DNA of 64,000 nucleotides from Paraclostridium ghonii (GTDB taxonomy: Bacteria; Bacillota; Clostridia; Peptostreptococcales; Peptostreptococcaceae): the NCBI RefSeq assembly GCF_030815085.1, contig NZ_JAUSWG010000014.1. One strand, written 5' to 3'. A program made the translations under genes and the position numbers. Positions within the stretch are counted from its first letter, which is position 1, and each line of letters opens with the position of its first letter. A model generated the notes under the pieces. The model did not search any database, was not told the origin of the DNA, and saw only the letters and a program-made list of their open reading frames with translations. This document shows positions 1 to 7,950 of the stretch, piece after piece.

Positions 1-1
1 A

Positions 2-442
2 GTAAGAGAGAAGGCTTTTTCAAAGGGTGATAGAAGTAAAGTAAAATGTTATGGATGTGACGATGTTAGAGAAGGGGTTGCTATTATGCATCATGAGGGA
101 GTAGATGTATCTATAACTGGTAACTCAACTAATCCAACAAGATTCCAACATCCAGTAGCAGGGACTTATAAAAAGGAATGTTATATACAAGGTAAAAAAT
201 ATTTTTCAGTAGCTTCAGGTGGAGGAACAGGTAGAACTCTTCATCCTGATAATATGGGAGCAGGACCAGCATCTTATGGAATGACTGATACTATGGGAAG
301 AATGCATTCTGATGCTCAATTTGCAGGGTCTTCATCTGTTCCAGCACACGTTGAAATGATGGGGCTTATAGGAATGGGAAATAACCCTATGGTTGGAGCT
401 ACAGTTGCAATAGCTGTTGCTGTTGAGGAGAGCTTTAAATAA
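2..442 (+). CDS. GGGtGRT protein, C-terminal part (5' end outside window)
   Basis: The reading frame is open from the first bases of the window and ends at 442, giving about 146 residues. It contains the diagnostic glycine-rich string GGGTGRTLHPDN, followed by a conserved-looking stretch with MHSDAQFAGSSSVPAHVEM and a glycine/alanine-rich C terminus. This matches the family that Pfam names simply GGGtGRT protein, about 330 residues long and of unknown function, so roughly the N-terminal half lies upstream. No membrane segment is visible. A strong terminator follows 10 bases after the stop, so it ends its transcript. I first considered a proline/glycine reductase subunit, but the typical GPxxKE motif of those subunits is absent. 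Confidence 0.75.
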   Translation, partial: VREKAFSKGDRSKVKCYGCDDVREGVAIMHHEGVDVSITGNSTNPTRFQHPVAGTYKKECYIQGKKYFSVASGGGTGRTLHPDNMGAGPASYGMTDTMGRMHSDAQFAGSSSVPAHVEMMGLIGMGNNPMVGATVAIAVAVEESFK

Positions 443-451
443 ATTAAAACA

Positions 452-494
452 AAAGAGATAATGATTGAAAAACTTAATCATTATCTCTTTTTTA
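452..494. terminator. Intrinsic terminator, possibly bidirectional
   Basis: A 13-bp perfect stem (AGAGATAATGATT pairing with AATCATTATCTCT) with a 9-base loop is followed by a run of T. A-rich sequence precedes it, so it could also stop transcripts of the convergent rubrerythrin gene. Confidence 0.85.
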
Positions 495-555
495 TTATAG
501 AGAGTTTCAAATGAGAAATATTTTTTAATTGTTAAATAAATAAGTATACATTGTA

Positions 556-1149
556 TTAATTTTCAAATGGAGATATTGAATATAGTATGAAATATCCTTG
601 AGGGTATTGACATACTGGACATGCATTTGGAACTTCTTTTCCAGTATGAATATGGCCACAGTTTAAACATATCCACTTTTCTTCCTTATCACTTTTAAAT
701 AAAGTATTTGATTTTATAGCATCTGCAAATCTACCAAATCTATCTCCATGTATTTTTTCTATTTCAGAAATTTTTTCAAAACTATTTGATACAGACATAA
801 AACCTTCTTCTTTAGCTATCTGAGCGAATTCTTTATATATTTTGTCCCATTCTTCGTACTCATGCTGCTGAGATGTTCTCAATGTTTTTTCTAAATCATT
901 GTAAACATCAACTGGATAACCTGTATCTATGGTTATAGATTGACCAGATAAATCTTTCAAGTGTTTATAAAACACCCAAGCGTGGGCCTTTTCTTGATCT
1001 GAAGTATAGTTAAAAACTCGATAAATTAGTTCTAGGTTTTGGCTTTTAGCAAGTGAAGCTCCAAATGTATATCTATTTCTAGCTTGGCTTTCTCCTGCAA
1101 AAGCTTTCATTAAATTGTATTTTGTTTTACTGTCTTTTAAAGTATTCAT
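556..1149 (-). CDS. rbr: Rubrerythrin
   Basis: A 197-residue cytoplasmic di-iron protein of the rubrerythrin family, which reduces hydrogen peroxide in anaerobes. The N-terminal four-helix bundle shows the first iron-ligand helix (AGESQARNRY) and the DQEKAHA helix near residue 52; further ExxH-type residues lie near 131-135 (SEIEKIH). The C-terminal rubredoxin-like domain carries CxxCG near 160 and CPVC near 177, which bind the electron-transfer iron. Length is normal for classical rubrerythrin. The start ATG is preceded by AATGGAGGA. A palindromic operator-like site lies upstream at 1182-1201. It is transcribed alone, convergent to the preceding gene. Confidence 0.93.
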   Translation of the reverse strand: MNTLKDSKTKYNLMKAFAGESQARNRYTFGASLAKSQNLELIYRVFNYTSDQEKAHAWVFYKHLKDLSGQSITIDTGYPVDVYNDLEKTLRTSQQHEYEEWDKIYKEFAQIAKEEGFMSVSNSFEKISEIEKIHGDRFGRFADAIKSNTLFKSDKEEKWICLNCGHIHTGKEVPNACPVCQYPQGYFILYSISPFEN

Positions 1150-1181
1150 TATTTTCCTCCATTATAGATTTTAAATATATT

Positions 1182-1201
1182 TTAGTAATAGTATTTACTA
1201 A
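1182..1201. promoter_or_regulatory. Palindromic operator-like site upstream of rubrerythrin
   Basis: The sequence TTAGTAATAGTATTTACTAA has perfect 7-bp arms. It lies 33 bp upstream of the rubrerythrin start codon. Its core AATAGTATTTACTA recurs in a 16-bp perfect palindrome at 57334-57349. That suggests one regulator for both; an oxidative-stress regulator such as PerR is a guess only. Confidence 0.4.
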
Positions 1202-1299
1202 TTTTTATAAGACATGTAATAGAAAAAAACTATACTAATTTACTATTGTTCATAAATATAACTCAAGTTGATATAATATAAGAAAAGGGGGGGATTAAT

Positions 1300-1716
1300 G
1301 TGAATTTAAATTCAATGGATTATAAATTAGAAGAACAAAAGAAAAAAGTTATACAAGAATATAGATTATATTTAAACTCTAATTGTAATTGGGAGTATAG
1401 ACATCCTAAAGGAAAGTATCAGCCTGTTGAATATTTTTCACAAAAATTTGTGCAAAAACATTCTGCGCTTGCTATGGTATTTCAAATACATAAACTTTGT
1501 TTTGCTAAAATAAAGTATTTTGAAAATAATTTAAATGATTTCGTACCATATTCTTACTCCTTTAAAGATGGATTTCAAATATGTGAAATGCATAAAGTTC
1601 AGTTTTTGTATCATCAATATAGCCATTATATGATTGGGATTGCTGAGTTACAGAATATAAAAGATATAGATGAATTTAAAGCGTTTTGCATTCATTTAGA
1701 TAGTTTTAAAAATTAA
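1300..1716 (+). CDS. Hypothetical protein, 138 aa
   Basis: Not recognised. The start is a GTG at 1300 behind a very strong GGGGGGG ribosome binding site; the overlapping ATG two bases upstream runs straight into a stop. An ATG at 1315 is a less likely alternative. The product is a soluble, aromatic-rich, mixed-charge protein (many Tyr, Phe, Lys, three Cys) with no signal peptide or membrane helix. A likely extended -10 (GATATAATAT) lies about 20 bases upstream. It stands alone between rubrerythrin and the coiled-coil gene pair, with no operon partner to suggest a role. Confidence 0.6.
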   Translation: MNLNSMDYKLEEQKKKVIQEYRLYLNSNCNWEYRHPKGKYQPVEYFSQKFVQKHSALAMVFQIHKLCFAKIKYFENNLNDFVPYSYSFKDGFQICEMHKVQFLYHQYSHYMIGIAELQNIKDIDEFKAFCIHLDSFKN

Positions 1717-1847
1717 TTAGGAGTTTAACTGGCTTCTATTTTTTTTGTTTGAAAATATAAAAAAATGTAAACAAATAGCATATTTAGGCATAGTATATAT
1801 TACAGAGAAAAACTCTGGAAAATAAAAAAAGGGTGTGTTTTTTATTT

Positions 1848-2366
1848 ATGAGTTATAAAAACAATATGTGGAATAGCTGTGAAAAGAATAAATGGGATAA
1901 CGTATGTTACTATAAATGTAAAAATAGTAGCTGTAAAAATTGTAATAAAGAAATTGCTAAAACAAAAGGTCTTATAGATTATATAAAAGAAACAAATAAT
2001 ATGTTAGGTAAAGACTTAAAAGATGCTAAACACAATCAAAAAGAAGTTAAATCTTCTTTAGAAAATATAGATGACAATGTAGCTAATTTAGTTAAAGACA
2101 TAGCAGATATAGAAGAGTCTTTAATTAATGCTGTAAAAAGCTTAAATTGTATAATCAAAGACTTAGACAAAGCTATACCTGCGCAAAATGCAGCATTAGA
2201 AGATATAGAAGATGCACAATATAAACAAAAAGAATTAAAAGAATTAGTTTGTAATTTAGAAAATGCTTTTGATGACACAGTAGAATGCTTAAACAAAAAA
2301 GATAGTCACCCAATATTAGTACCTTGGGACGATTGTGAAGAAGAAAAACCAGAGTGTGGTTGCTAA
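1848..2366 (+). CDS. Cysteine-framed coiled-coil protein, copy 1
   Basis: A 172-residue protein of unknown function and clear paralogue of the next gene. Residues 1-32 form a cysteine-rich head (pattern WNxCE..NKWxNxCYYKCK..C..C), residues about 35-150 are a charged, Leu/Ile-spaced helical region predicted to form coiled coil, and the tail contains PWxxC and ends in CGC. No signal peptide or membrane helix is visible. I place the start at the ATG at 1848 because MSYKNN aligns with MSCKKN of the paralogue; a GTG at 1833 would add five residues. The cysteines suggest metal binding or disulfide cross-linking. A spore-surface role is possible but is inference. Confidence 0.7.
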   Translation: MSYKNNMWNSCEKNKWDNVCYYKCKNSSCKNCNKEIAKTKGLIDYIKETNNMLGKDLKDAKHNQKEVKSSLENIDDNVANLVKDIADIEESLINAVKSLNCIIKDLDKAIPAQNAALEDIEDAQYKQKELKELVCNLENAFDDTVECLNKKDSHPILVPWDDCEEEKPECGC

Positions 2367-2383
2367 TTATATAAAATATTTTT

Positions 2384-2415
2384 AGGAATGTAAATATATT
2401 TACATTCCTTTTTTA
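2384..2415 (+). terminator. Intrinsic terminator after coiled-coil gene 1
   Basis: AGGAATGTAAATA pairs with TATTTACATTCCT almost without a loop, followed by six T residues. Confidence 0.85.
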
Positions 2416-2431
2416 ATCCTTAGAAAATTAT

Positions 2432-2560
2432 ATTTAATCCTCAACTGTAGATAAATATAATTTCTAACTTATAAACTTGAGCAACGGACCGCTGTCTTAA
2501 GGTCGATGGAGACATGAAGTGGTTCGCAGACGTAGTCGCTCAAGCAAAGCGAATTTTTTA
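2432..2560 (+). ncRNA. Repeated structured RNA cassette, copy 1 (candidate riboswitch or sRNA)
   Basis: A stretch nearly identical to 3291-3420 contains, in order, a promoter-like TATAAT, a structured region and a terminator-like end. CTTGAGC (2476-2482) can pair with GCTCAAG (2538-2544) to close an approximately 70-base domain. TCGCT (2536-2540) can instead pair with AGCGA (2548-2552), just before a T run. The two helices share bases and exclude one another, as in a riboswitch expression platform. The preceding gene has its own terminator, so this is a separate transcript start. I cannot match it to a known riboswitch class. It may act on the coiled-coil gene that begins at 2696 or be a free small RNA. 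Confidence 0.6.
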
Positions 2561-2695
2561 TTATATATATAAAGATTATAGTAAAACAAAAATGGATAAC
2601 ACTCTATCTACTTAAAAAGTAAACAAATATGTAAAATCATCATAGTATGGATTACAGGCGAAAAGCTTAAAATATTTTTAAGGGGGATTTAGAAT

Positions 2696-3232
2696 ATGAG
2701 CTGCAAAAAAAATGGGTGGAATGAATGTGAAGATATAAATAAATGGGAAAATATATGTTATTACAAGTGTAAAGATAATGGATGTGTAGGAGAAAACTGT
2801 AAAAATGATATAGAAAAAACAGAGAAACTTATAGATAGTATAAAAGTGAAAAATGAGCAACTTGGAAATGATTTAAAAGATGCTAAAGATAACCAACATA
2901 AAGTTAAATCAGCTTTAGTAGGAATTAATGATAATGTTGGAAATTTAGCGACAAATTTAGGGGAAATAGAAAATGCCTTAGCAAAAGCAGCATATGACTT
3001 AAAATCTATAATGGAAGAATTAGAAAAAGCTGTTCCAGCACAAAATGAAGCAATAAAAGACATAAAAGATGCACAAGACAAGCAAAAAGATATAAAAGGA
3101 CTAGTTAATGATTTAGACAAATCATTTGAAAAAACAGTTAACTGTTTAAAGAGAAAAGATAAGCCTCCAGTATTAATACCTTGGAATGAATGCGATGATG
3201 AATCAGAAAATTCAGGATGCGAGTGTGATTAA
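2696..3232 (+). CDS. Cysteine-framed coiled-coil protein, copy 2
   Basis: A 178-residue paralogue of the product at 1848, unknown function. The head again shows WNECE..NKWENICYYKCK..C....NC, then a long acidic/basic helical region with regular hydrophobic spacing (residues about 40-155), then PVLIPWNEC and a tail ending CECD. Identity is highest in the head, in the KDxKDA(K)xNQ.KVKS stretch and in the PAQN.A..DI.DAQ.KQK stretch. The start ATG has AAGGGGG upstream. It lies behind the first RNA cassette and is followed by its own terminator and the second cassette, so gene plus cassette looks like a tandem duplication unit. Confidence 0.72.
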   Translation: MSCKKNGWNECEDINKWENICYYKCKDNGCVGENCKNDIEKTEKLIDSIKVKNEQLGNDLKDAKDNQHKVKSALVGINDNVGNLATNLGEIENALAKAAYDLKSIMEELEKAVPAQNEAIKDIKDAQDKQKDIKGLVNDLDKSFEKTVNCLKRKDKPPVLIPWNECDDESENSGCECD

Positions 3233-3243
3233 ATATTAAAATA

Positions 3244-3284
3244 AAAAATGTGTACTCAAGTTAACTTGGGTACACATTTTTTAT
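3244..3284 (+). terminator. Intrinsic terminator after coiled-coil gene 2
   Basis: AAAATGTGTAC.CAAG pairs with CTTG.GTACACATTTT, ending in a T run. One single-base bulge sits on each side. Confidence 0.85.
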
Positions 3285-3290
3285 TTTAAT

Positions 3291-3420
3291 ATTTAATCCT
3301 GAACTGTGGATAAATATAATTTCCAACTTATAAACTTGAGCAACGGATCTGCTTCTTAAGGTCGTTGGCGACATGAAGTGGTTCGCAGACGTAGTCGCTC
3401 AAGCGAAGCGAATTTTTTTA
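3291..3420 (+). ncRNA. Repeated structured RNA cassette, copy 2, upstream of kdpA
   Basis: Second copy of the cassette at 2432-2560. The closing arms CTTGAGC (3335-3341) and GCTCAAG (3397-3403) are exactly as far apart as in copy 1. The internal segment differs but keeps pairing: GTCG/CGAC forms a hairpin with loop TTGG, and GCTTC pairs with GAAGT. The terminator-like TCGCT/AGCGA plus seven T follows. It ends 99 bases before kdpA, so it could be a kdp leader. It does not look like the c-di-AMP (ydaO) riboswitch that precedes potassium genes in other Firmicutes. Confidence 0.6.
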
Positions 3421-3519
3421 TCTTTATACAATCTTAATATAGTAATAATTATCTTAACCTCCACTTTATACAAAAATACATACAATGATTATATAGAAAA
3501 TTTAGGAGGAGATTGGATA

Positions 3520-5259
3520 ATGAGTATTGTAATTCAAGTAATTGTTTTTATTGTAGTAGTTATATTACTAGCAAAACCTTTAGGTATTTATATATCGAAA
3601 GTATTTAAAAATGAAAGAGTGTTTTTAACTAAGATATTAGAACCTATAGAAAAATTTATATACAAGGTGTTAAGAATAAAAAAAGATGAAGAAATGAATG
3701 GTAAAGAGTATATATTAAGCATTGTTTCATTTAGTGTAATTAGTTTAATCTTTGTGATTATATTACAAATGATTCAATATATACTTCCACTAAATCCAGA
3801 AAAGTTAAAAAATATAGATTGGAAACTAGCTCTTAATACAGCTTCAAGTTTTGTAACGAACACAAACTGGCAAGCTTATAGTGGAGAAAGCACATTAAGT
3901 TATTTAACTCAAATGATAGGATTAACGGTTCAAAACTTTTTATCAGCCGCAGTAGGTATAAGTGTTCTTATGGTATTAATAAGAGGATTTAAAAGAAGCA
4001 AATGTAATCATATAGGAAACTTTTGGGTTGATTTAACAAAGTCAACATTATATATACTTTTACCTCTTTCTATGGTTTTAGCAATAATTTTGACTACTCA
4101 AGGAGTAGTTCAAAATTTCAAGCCATATCAAGAAGTTAACTTAGTAGAAAGTGTAGCAACAGAAAGTCAAGGTGTAATAGATAATCAAAAAATTCCAGGA
4201 GGTCCTGCAGCAAGCCAAATTGCAATAAAACAATTAGGTACAAATGGAGGCGGATTCTTTGGTACAAATTCAGCGTATCCATTTGAAAACCCAACATATT
4301 TATCTAATATGGCACAAGTTATTTCTATAATTTTAATACCTGCAGCACTATGCTTTACATTTGGAGATATGGTAAACGATAAAAAACAAGGAAATGTAAT
4401 TTTAGGTGCAATGATGATTATCTTTATATTAGCTATATCTTCTGCAATGTATTTTGAATTTAAAGCTACTCCAGAACTTGCAAATAATCCATATATAACA
4501 AGTGAATTTAAATTAGATCAGTCTGGCGGAAACATGGAAGGAAAAGAAGCAAGATTTGGAGTAATAAACTCAGCTATATGGGGAGTTACAACTACTTCAG
4601 CATCCAATGGATCAGTAAATGCTATGCATGACTCATTTACTCCAATGGGAGGAATGGTTTTAACTTTACTTATGCAATTAGGAGAAGTTGTGTTTGGAGG
4701 CGTTGGATGTGGGCTTTATGGTATGCTTGCATTTGTAATTCTTACTGTATTTATATCAGGGCTTATGGTAGGTAGAACACCAGAGTATTTAGGGAAAAAA
4801 ATCGATCCATTTGAAATGAAAATGGCGTCAATTTTAATAATAACTACACCTGCATTGGTATTGATTGGAAGTGCAATAACATGTATGATCCCAAATATAG
4901 ATTTTTTCTTAACTAATAATGGACCACACAGTTTCTCAGAAATTTTATACGCTTTAAGTTCTACAGGTAACAACAACGGAAGTGCATTTGCAGGATTTAA
5001 TGTAAATAATGATTTTATGAATATACTAACAAGCATAATAATGATATTAGCTCGTTTTATACCAATAGTTTTAATTATAAAAATAGGGGAGTCTTTAGCT
5101 AGTAAAAAAATAGTACCACAAAGCGCAGGTACATTAGCAACTAATAATATGCTGTTTGTATTTTTATTAGTTGGAGTTGTTCTTATGATAGGAGCATTAG
5201 GATTTTTACCATCACTAGCTCTTGGGCCAATAGCAGAACATTTAAATATGATTTTTTAA
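3520..5259 (+). CDS. kdpA: Potassium-transporting ATPase subunit A
   Basis: KdpA, 579 residues, is the K+-selective channel-like membrane subunit of the Kdp P-type ATPase. About ten hydrophobic segments are visible. The four pore-lining repeats are recognisable, for example TNGGGFFGTNSAYPFENPT, TTTSASNGS and SSTGNNNGSAFAG. I chose the ATG at 3520 behind AGGAGGA, where the usual N terminus MSIVIQV begins; longer frames would run back into the RNA cassette. No kdpF-like small gene is seen upstream. It opens the kdpABCDE operon; kdpB begins 25 bases after its stop. The RNA element at 3291-3420 may control it. Confidence 0.96.
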   Translation: MSIVIQVIVFIVVVILLAKPLGIYISKVFKNERVFLTKILEPIEKFIYKVLRIKKDEEMNGKEYILSIVSFSVISLIFVIILQMIQYILPLNPEKLKNIDWKLALNTASSFVTNTNWQAYSGESTLSYLTQMIGLTVQNFLSAAVGISVLMVLIRGFKRSKCNHIGNFWVDLTKSTLYILLPLSMVLAIILTTQGVVQNFKPYQEVNLVESVATESQGVIDNQKIPGGPAASQIAIKQLGTNGGGFFGTNSAYPFENPTYLSNMAQVISIILIPAALCFTFGDMVNDKKQGNVILGAMMIIFILAISSAMYFEFKATPELANNPYITSEFKLDQSGGNMEGKEARFGVINSAIWGVTTTSASNGSVNAMHDSFTPMGGMVLTLLMQLGEVVFGGVGCGLYGMLAFVILTVFISGLMVGRTPEYLGKKIDPFEMKMASILIITTPALVLIGSAITCMIPNIDFFLTNNGPHSFSEILYALSSTGNNNGSAFAGFNVNNDFMNILTSIIMILARFIPIVLIIKIGESLASKKIVPQSAGTLATNNMLFVFLLVGVVLMIGALGFLPSLALGPIAEHLNMIF

Positions 5260-5284
5260 ACTTTAGTATAAAGGAGATATTAAA

Positions 5285-7345
5285 ATGAGCAATTCAAATA
5301 AAAGTTTTATAAGTAAAGATATTTTAAAAGATGCAATAAAGGATTCCATTAAAAAGTTAAGCTTTAAAGTACAGCTTAAAAATCCTGTTATGTTTGTAGT
5401 GTATATAGGATCAATAATTACTAGTTTAATAACTGTTATGTCATTTTTTAACATAACCAATGATAATACATCATTCGCCTTAATGATAAGCATATTTTTA
5501 TGGTCTACAGTATTATTTGCAAACTTTGCAGAAGCTATAGCAGAAGGAAGAGGTAAAGCTCAAGCTAGTAGTTTAAGGGAGGCAAAAAAAGATGTATCAG
5601 CTAAAAAATTAAAAATTTGTGATAAAAATAGTGAGTTTGAGATTATACAATCAAGTTTACTAAAAAAAGGAGATATAGTTTTAGTAGAAGCAAATAATCA
5701 AGTTCCTGCAGATGGAGATGTTATAGATGGAGTTGCATCAGTGGATGAAAGTGCTATAACAGGAGAGAGTGCTCCAGTTATAAGAGAGTCAGGCGGAGAT
5801 AGATGTGCAGTAACAGGTGGAACGACAGTAGTTTCTGATTACTTAATAATAGAAGTAACATCAAGTCCCGGTGAAAGTTTTCTAGATAAGATGATAGCCA
5901 TGGTAGAAGGTGCAAAAAGAAAAAAAACTCCAAATGAAATAGCTTTACAAACATTACTAATAGCATTAACTTCAATATTTTTAATAGTAACAGTAACTTT
6001 ATATCCATTTAGCTGCTTTGCAGTAAAACAAAATGGAGTAGGTAGTGTGGTTTCTATAACTTCGTTAGTAGCGTTATTAGTTTGCTTAGCTCCAACTACT
6101 ATAGGTGGATTACTTTCTTCAATTGGAATTGCAGGAATGAGTAGATTAAATAATAAAAATGTACTTGCAACATCAGGAAGAGCTATAGAAGCTGCTGGAG
6201 ATGTAGATGTATTACTTTTAGATAAAACTGGAACTATAACATACGGAAATAGACAGGCTAGTAAATTTATACCACTTAGACATGTAGATATGGAAGAGTT
6301 TGTGGATTGTGCAGAAATGAGTTCTGTATTAGATGAAACTCCAGAGGGAAGGAGTATAGTTGTACTTGCAAAACAGACGTATGCAATAAATGGAAGATAT
6401 TTAATAAGTAATGGTGCTGAATTTGTGGAATTTTCAGCAAAAACTAGAATGAGTGGAGCAAATTTAAATGGAGATAAAATAAGAAAAGGAGCGGCTAGTG
6501 CTATCAAGCAATTTGTAGAAGAACAGGGTGGTAAATATCCAAAAGAGTGTGATGAAATAGTTGAAGAAATATCTAAAAAAGGTGGAACACCTTTAGTAGT
6601 TTGTAAAAATGAAAGAGTACTGGGAGTTATATATTTAAAGGATGTTCTAAAAAAGGGAGTATATGAAAAATTTAATGATTTAAGAAAAATGGGAATAAAA
6701 ACAATAATGATAACGGGGGATAATCCTTTAACAGCAGCTGCTATAGCAGCAGAAGCTGGGGTAGATGACTTTTTAGCAGAGGCAACACCTAAAGCTAAAC
6801 TTGATTTAATACATGAATATCAGAGAAAAGGGCATTTAGTAGCAATGACTGGAGATGGAAGTAATGATGCACCTGCACTTGCTCAAGCAGATGTTGCTGT
6901 TGCTATGAATACAGGTACACAAGCTGCTAAAGAGGCTGGAAATATGGTTGATTTAGATTCAAGTCCAACTAAACTAATAGAAATAGTAAAAATAGGTAAA
7001 CAGTTACTTATGACAAGAGGAGCACTTACAACTTTTAGTATTGCAAATGATATAGCAAAATATTTTGCTATAATACCACCACTATTTTTAGGAGTTTATC
7101 CACAATTAGATAAGTTAAATATAATGAATCTTCATAGTCCTGAAAGTGCTATAATGAGCGCTGTTATATATAACGCAATTATAATAATTGCATTAGTTCC
7201 ACTGGCACTTAAAGGTGTTAAATATAGAGAATTACCTGCGAGTAAACTTTTATCAAGAAATTTAATGATATATGGCGTGGGAGGGATTATAACCCCATTT
7301 ATATGTATAAAAGCTATAGATATGATTATAGGTACAATTTTATAA
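5285..7345 (+). CDS. kdpB: Potassium-transporting ATPase subunit B
   Basis: KdpB, 686 residues, is the catalytic P-type ATPase subunit that hydrolyses ATP to drive high-affinity K+ uptake. It shows the actuator motif TGES (near 160), the phosphorylation motif DKTGTIT with Asp313, and the hinge motif GDGSNDAPALAQADVAVAMN. Transmembrane segments lie near residues 35-80, 215-275 and at the C terminus. Length matches the family. The ribosome binding site AAGGAGAT precedes the ATG, and kdpC follows after 20 bases, so translation is probably coupled within the operon. Confidence 0.97.
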   Translation: MSNSNKSFISKDILKDAIKDSIKKLSFKVQLKNPVMFVVYIGSIITSLITVMSFFNITNDNTSFALMISIFLWSTVLFANFAEAIAEGRGKAQASSLREAKKDVSAKKLKICDKNSEFEIIQSSLLKKGDIVLVEANNQVPADGDVIDGVASVDESAITGESAPVIRESGGDRCAVTGGTTVVSDYLIIEVTSSPGESFLDKMIAMVEGAKRKKTPNEIALQTLLIALTSIFLIVTVTLYPFSCFAVKQNGVGSVVSITSLVALLVCLAPTTIGGLLSSIGIAGMSRLNNKNVLATSGRAIEAAGDVDVLLLDKTGTITYGNRQASKFIPLRHVDMEEFVDCAEMSSVLDETPEGRSIVVLAKQTYAINGRYLISNGAEFVEFSAKTRMSGANLNGDKIRKGAASAIKQFVEEQGGKYPKECDEIVEEISKKGGTPLVVCKNERVLGVIYLKDVLKKGVYEKFNDLRKMGIKTIMITGDNPLTAAAIAAEAGVDDFLAEATPKAKLDLIHEYQRKGHLVAMTGDGSNDAPALAQADVAVAMNTGTQAAKEAGNMVDLDSSPTKLIEIVKIGKQLLMTRGALTTFSIANDIAKYFAIIPPLFLGVYPQLDKLNIMNLHSPESAIMSAVIYNAIIIIALVPLALKGVKYRELPASKLLSRNLMIYGVGGIITPFICIKAIDMIIGTIL

Positions 7346-7365
7346 TATGATAAGGAGATTGAAAT

Positions 7366-7935
7366 ATGAAGTATATAAAAAGAGCATCTTTAATATTTAT
7401 AATTATGACTGTTATAACTGGAGTTATATATCCGCTTACAGTAACCGCATTTGCTCAAATATTTGTGCCAAGTAAAGCAAATGGTAGTATAATTGAAGAA
7501 AACAATAAAAAAATAGGATCAAAACTTATAGGTCAAAATTTTACAAATCCAGGATATTTCTGGTCAAGACCATCAGAAACACAAAGCTACCCATATAACC
7601 CATTAGGGTCTTCTGGAAGTAACATGTCTCCAACTGGAGAAGATTTTGATAAAGTATTAAATGAAAGAATAAATTTGTATAAAAAATATGATGAAAAAAA
7701 CACACAAAAAATTCCTGTAGATTTAGTAACAGCATCAGCAAGTGGACTAGATCCAGATATATCGTTAAGAGGAGCTAAATATCAAGTAGATAGAGTTTCT
7801 AAATATAGCAAAGTTTCTAGAGAAAAGTTATTAGAAATTATAGATAAAAATACAAATTCCAAGGTTATAGGAACATTTGGAGAACCTACAGTAAATGTAT
7901 TACAACTTAATCTAGATTTAGAAAAAATTAAATAA
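7366..7935 (+). CDS. kdpC: Potassium-transporting ATPase subunit C
   Basis: KdpC, 189 residues, is the single-span accessory subunit that stabilises the Kdp complex and raises its ATP affinity. One N-terminal transmembrane helix (residues about 8-30) is followed by an extracytoplasmic domain with the family motifs GQNF..PGYFWSRPS, YNPLGSSGSN and DLVTASASGLDPDIS. It sits between kdpB and the sensor kinase kdpD, with AAGGAGAT before the start and 15 bases to the next gene. Confidence 0.96.
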   Translation: MKYIKRASLIFIIMTVITGVIYPLTVTAFAQIFVPSKANGSIIEENNKKIGSKLIGQNFTNPGYFWSRPSETQSYPYNPLGSSGSNMSPTGEDFDKVLNERINLYKKYDEKNTQKIPVDLVTASASGLDPDISLRGAKYQVDRVSKYSKVSREKLLEIIDKNTNSKVIGTFGEPTVNVLQLNLDLEKIK

Positions 7936-7950
7936 TTATTAGGGGGATTT

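Noticed and set aside
2..442. Proline/glycine reductase subunit (PrdA/GrdE-like)
   Set aside because: The host type fits, but the conserved GPxxKE...HxxR-type motifs of those subunits are missing and the GGGTGRT motif points to another family.
3291..3420. c-di-AMP (ydaO) riboswitch before kdp
   Set aside because: The element is too short and lacks the known ydaO core; it also occurs before a gene unrelated to potassium.
3373..3519. Longer KdpA start at 3373, or a kdpF gene
   Set aside because: The extra codons lie in the RNA cassette with no ribosome binding site; no short hydrophobic frame resembling KdpF is present.
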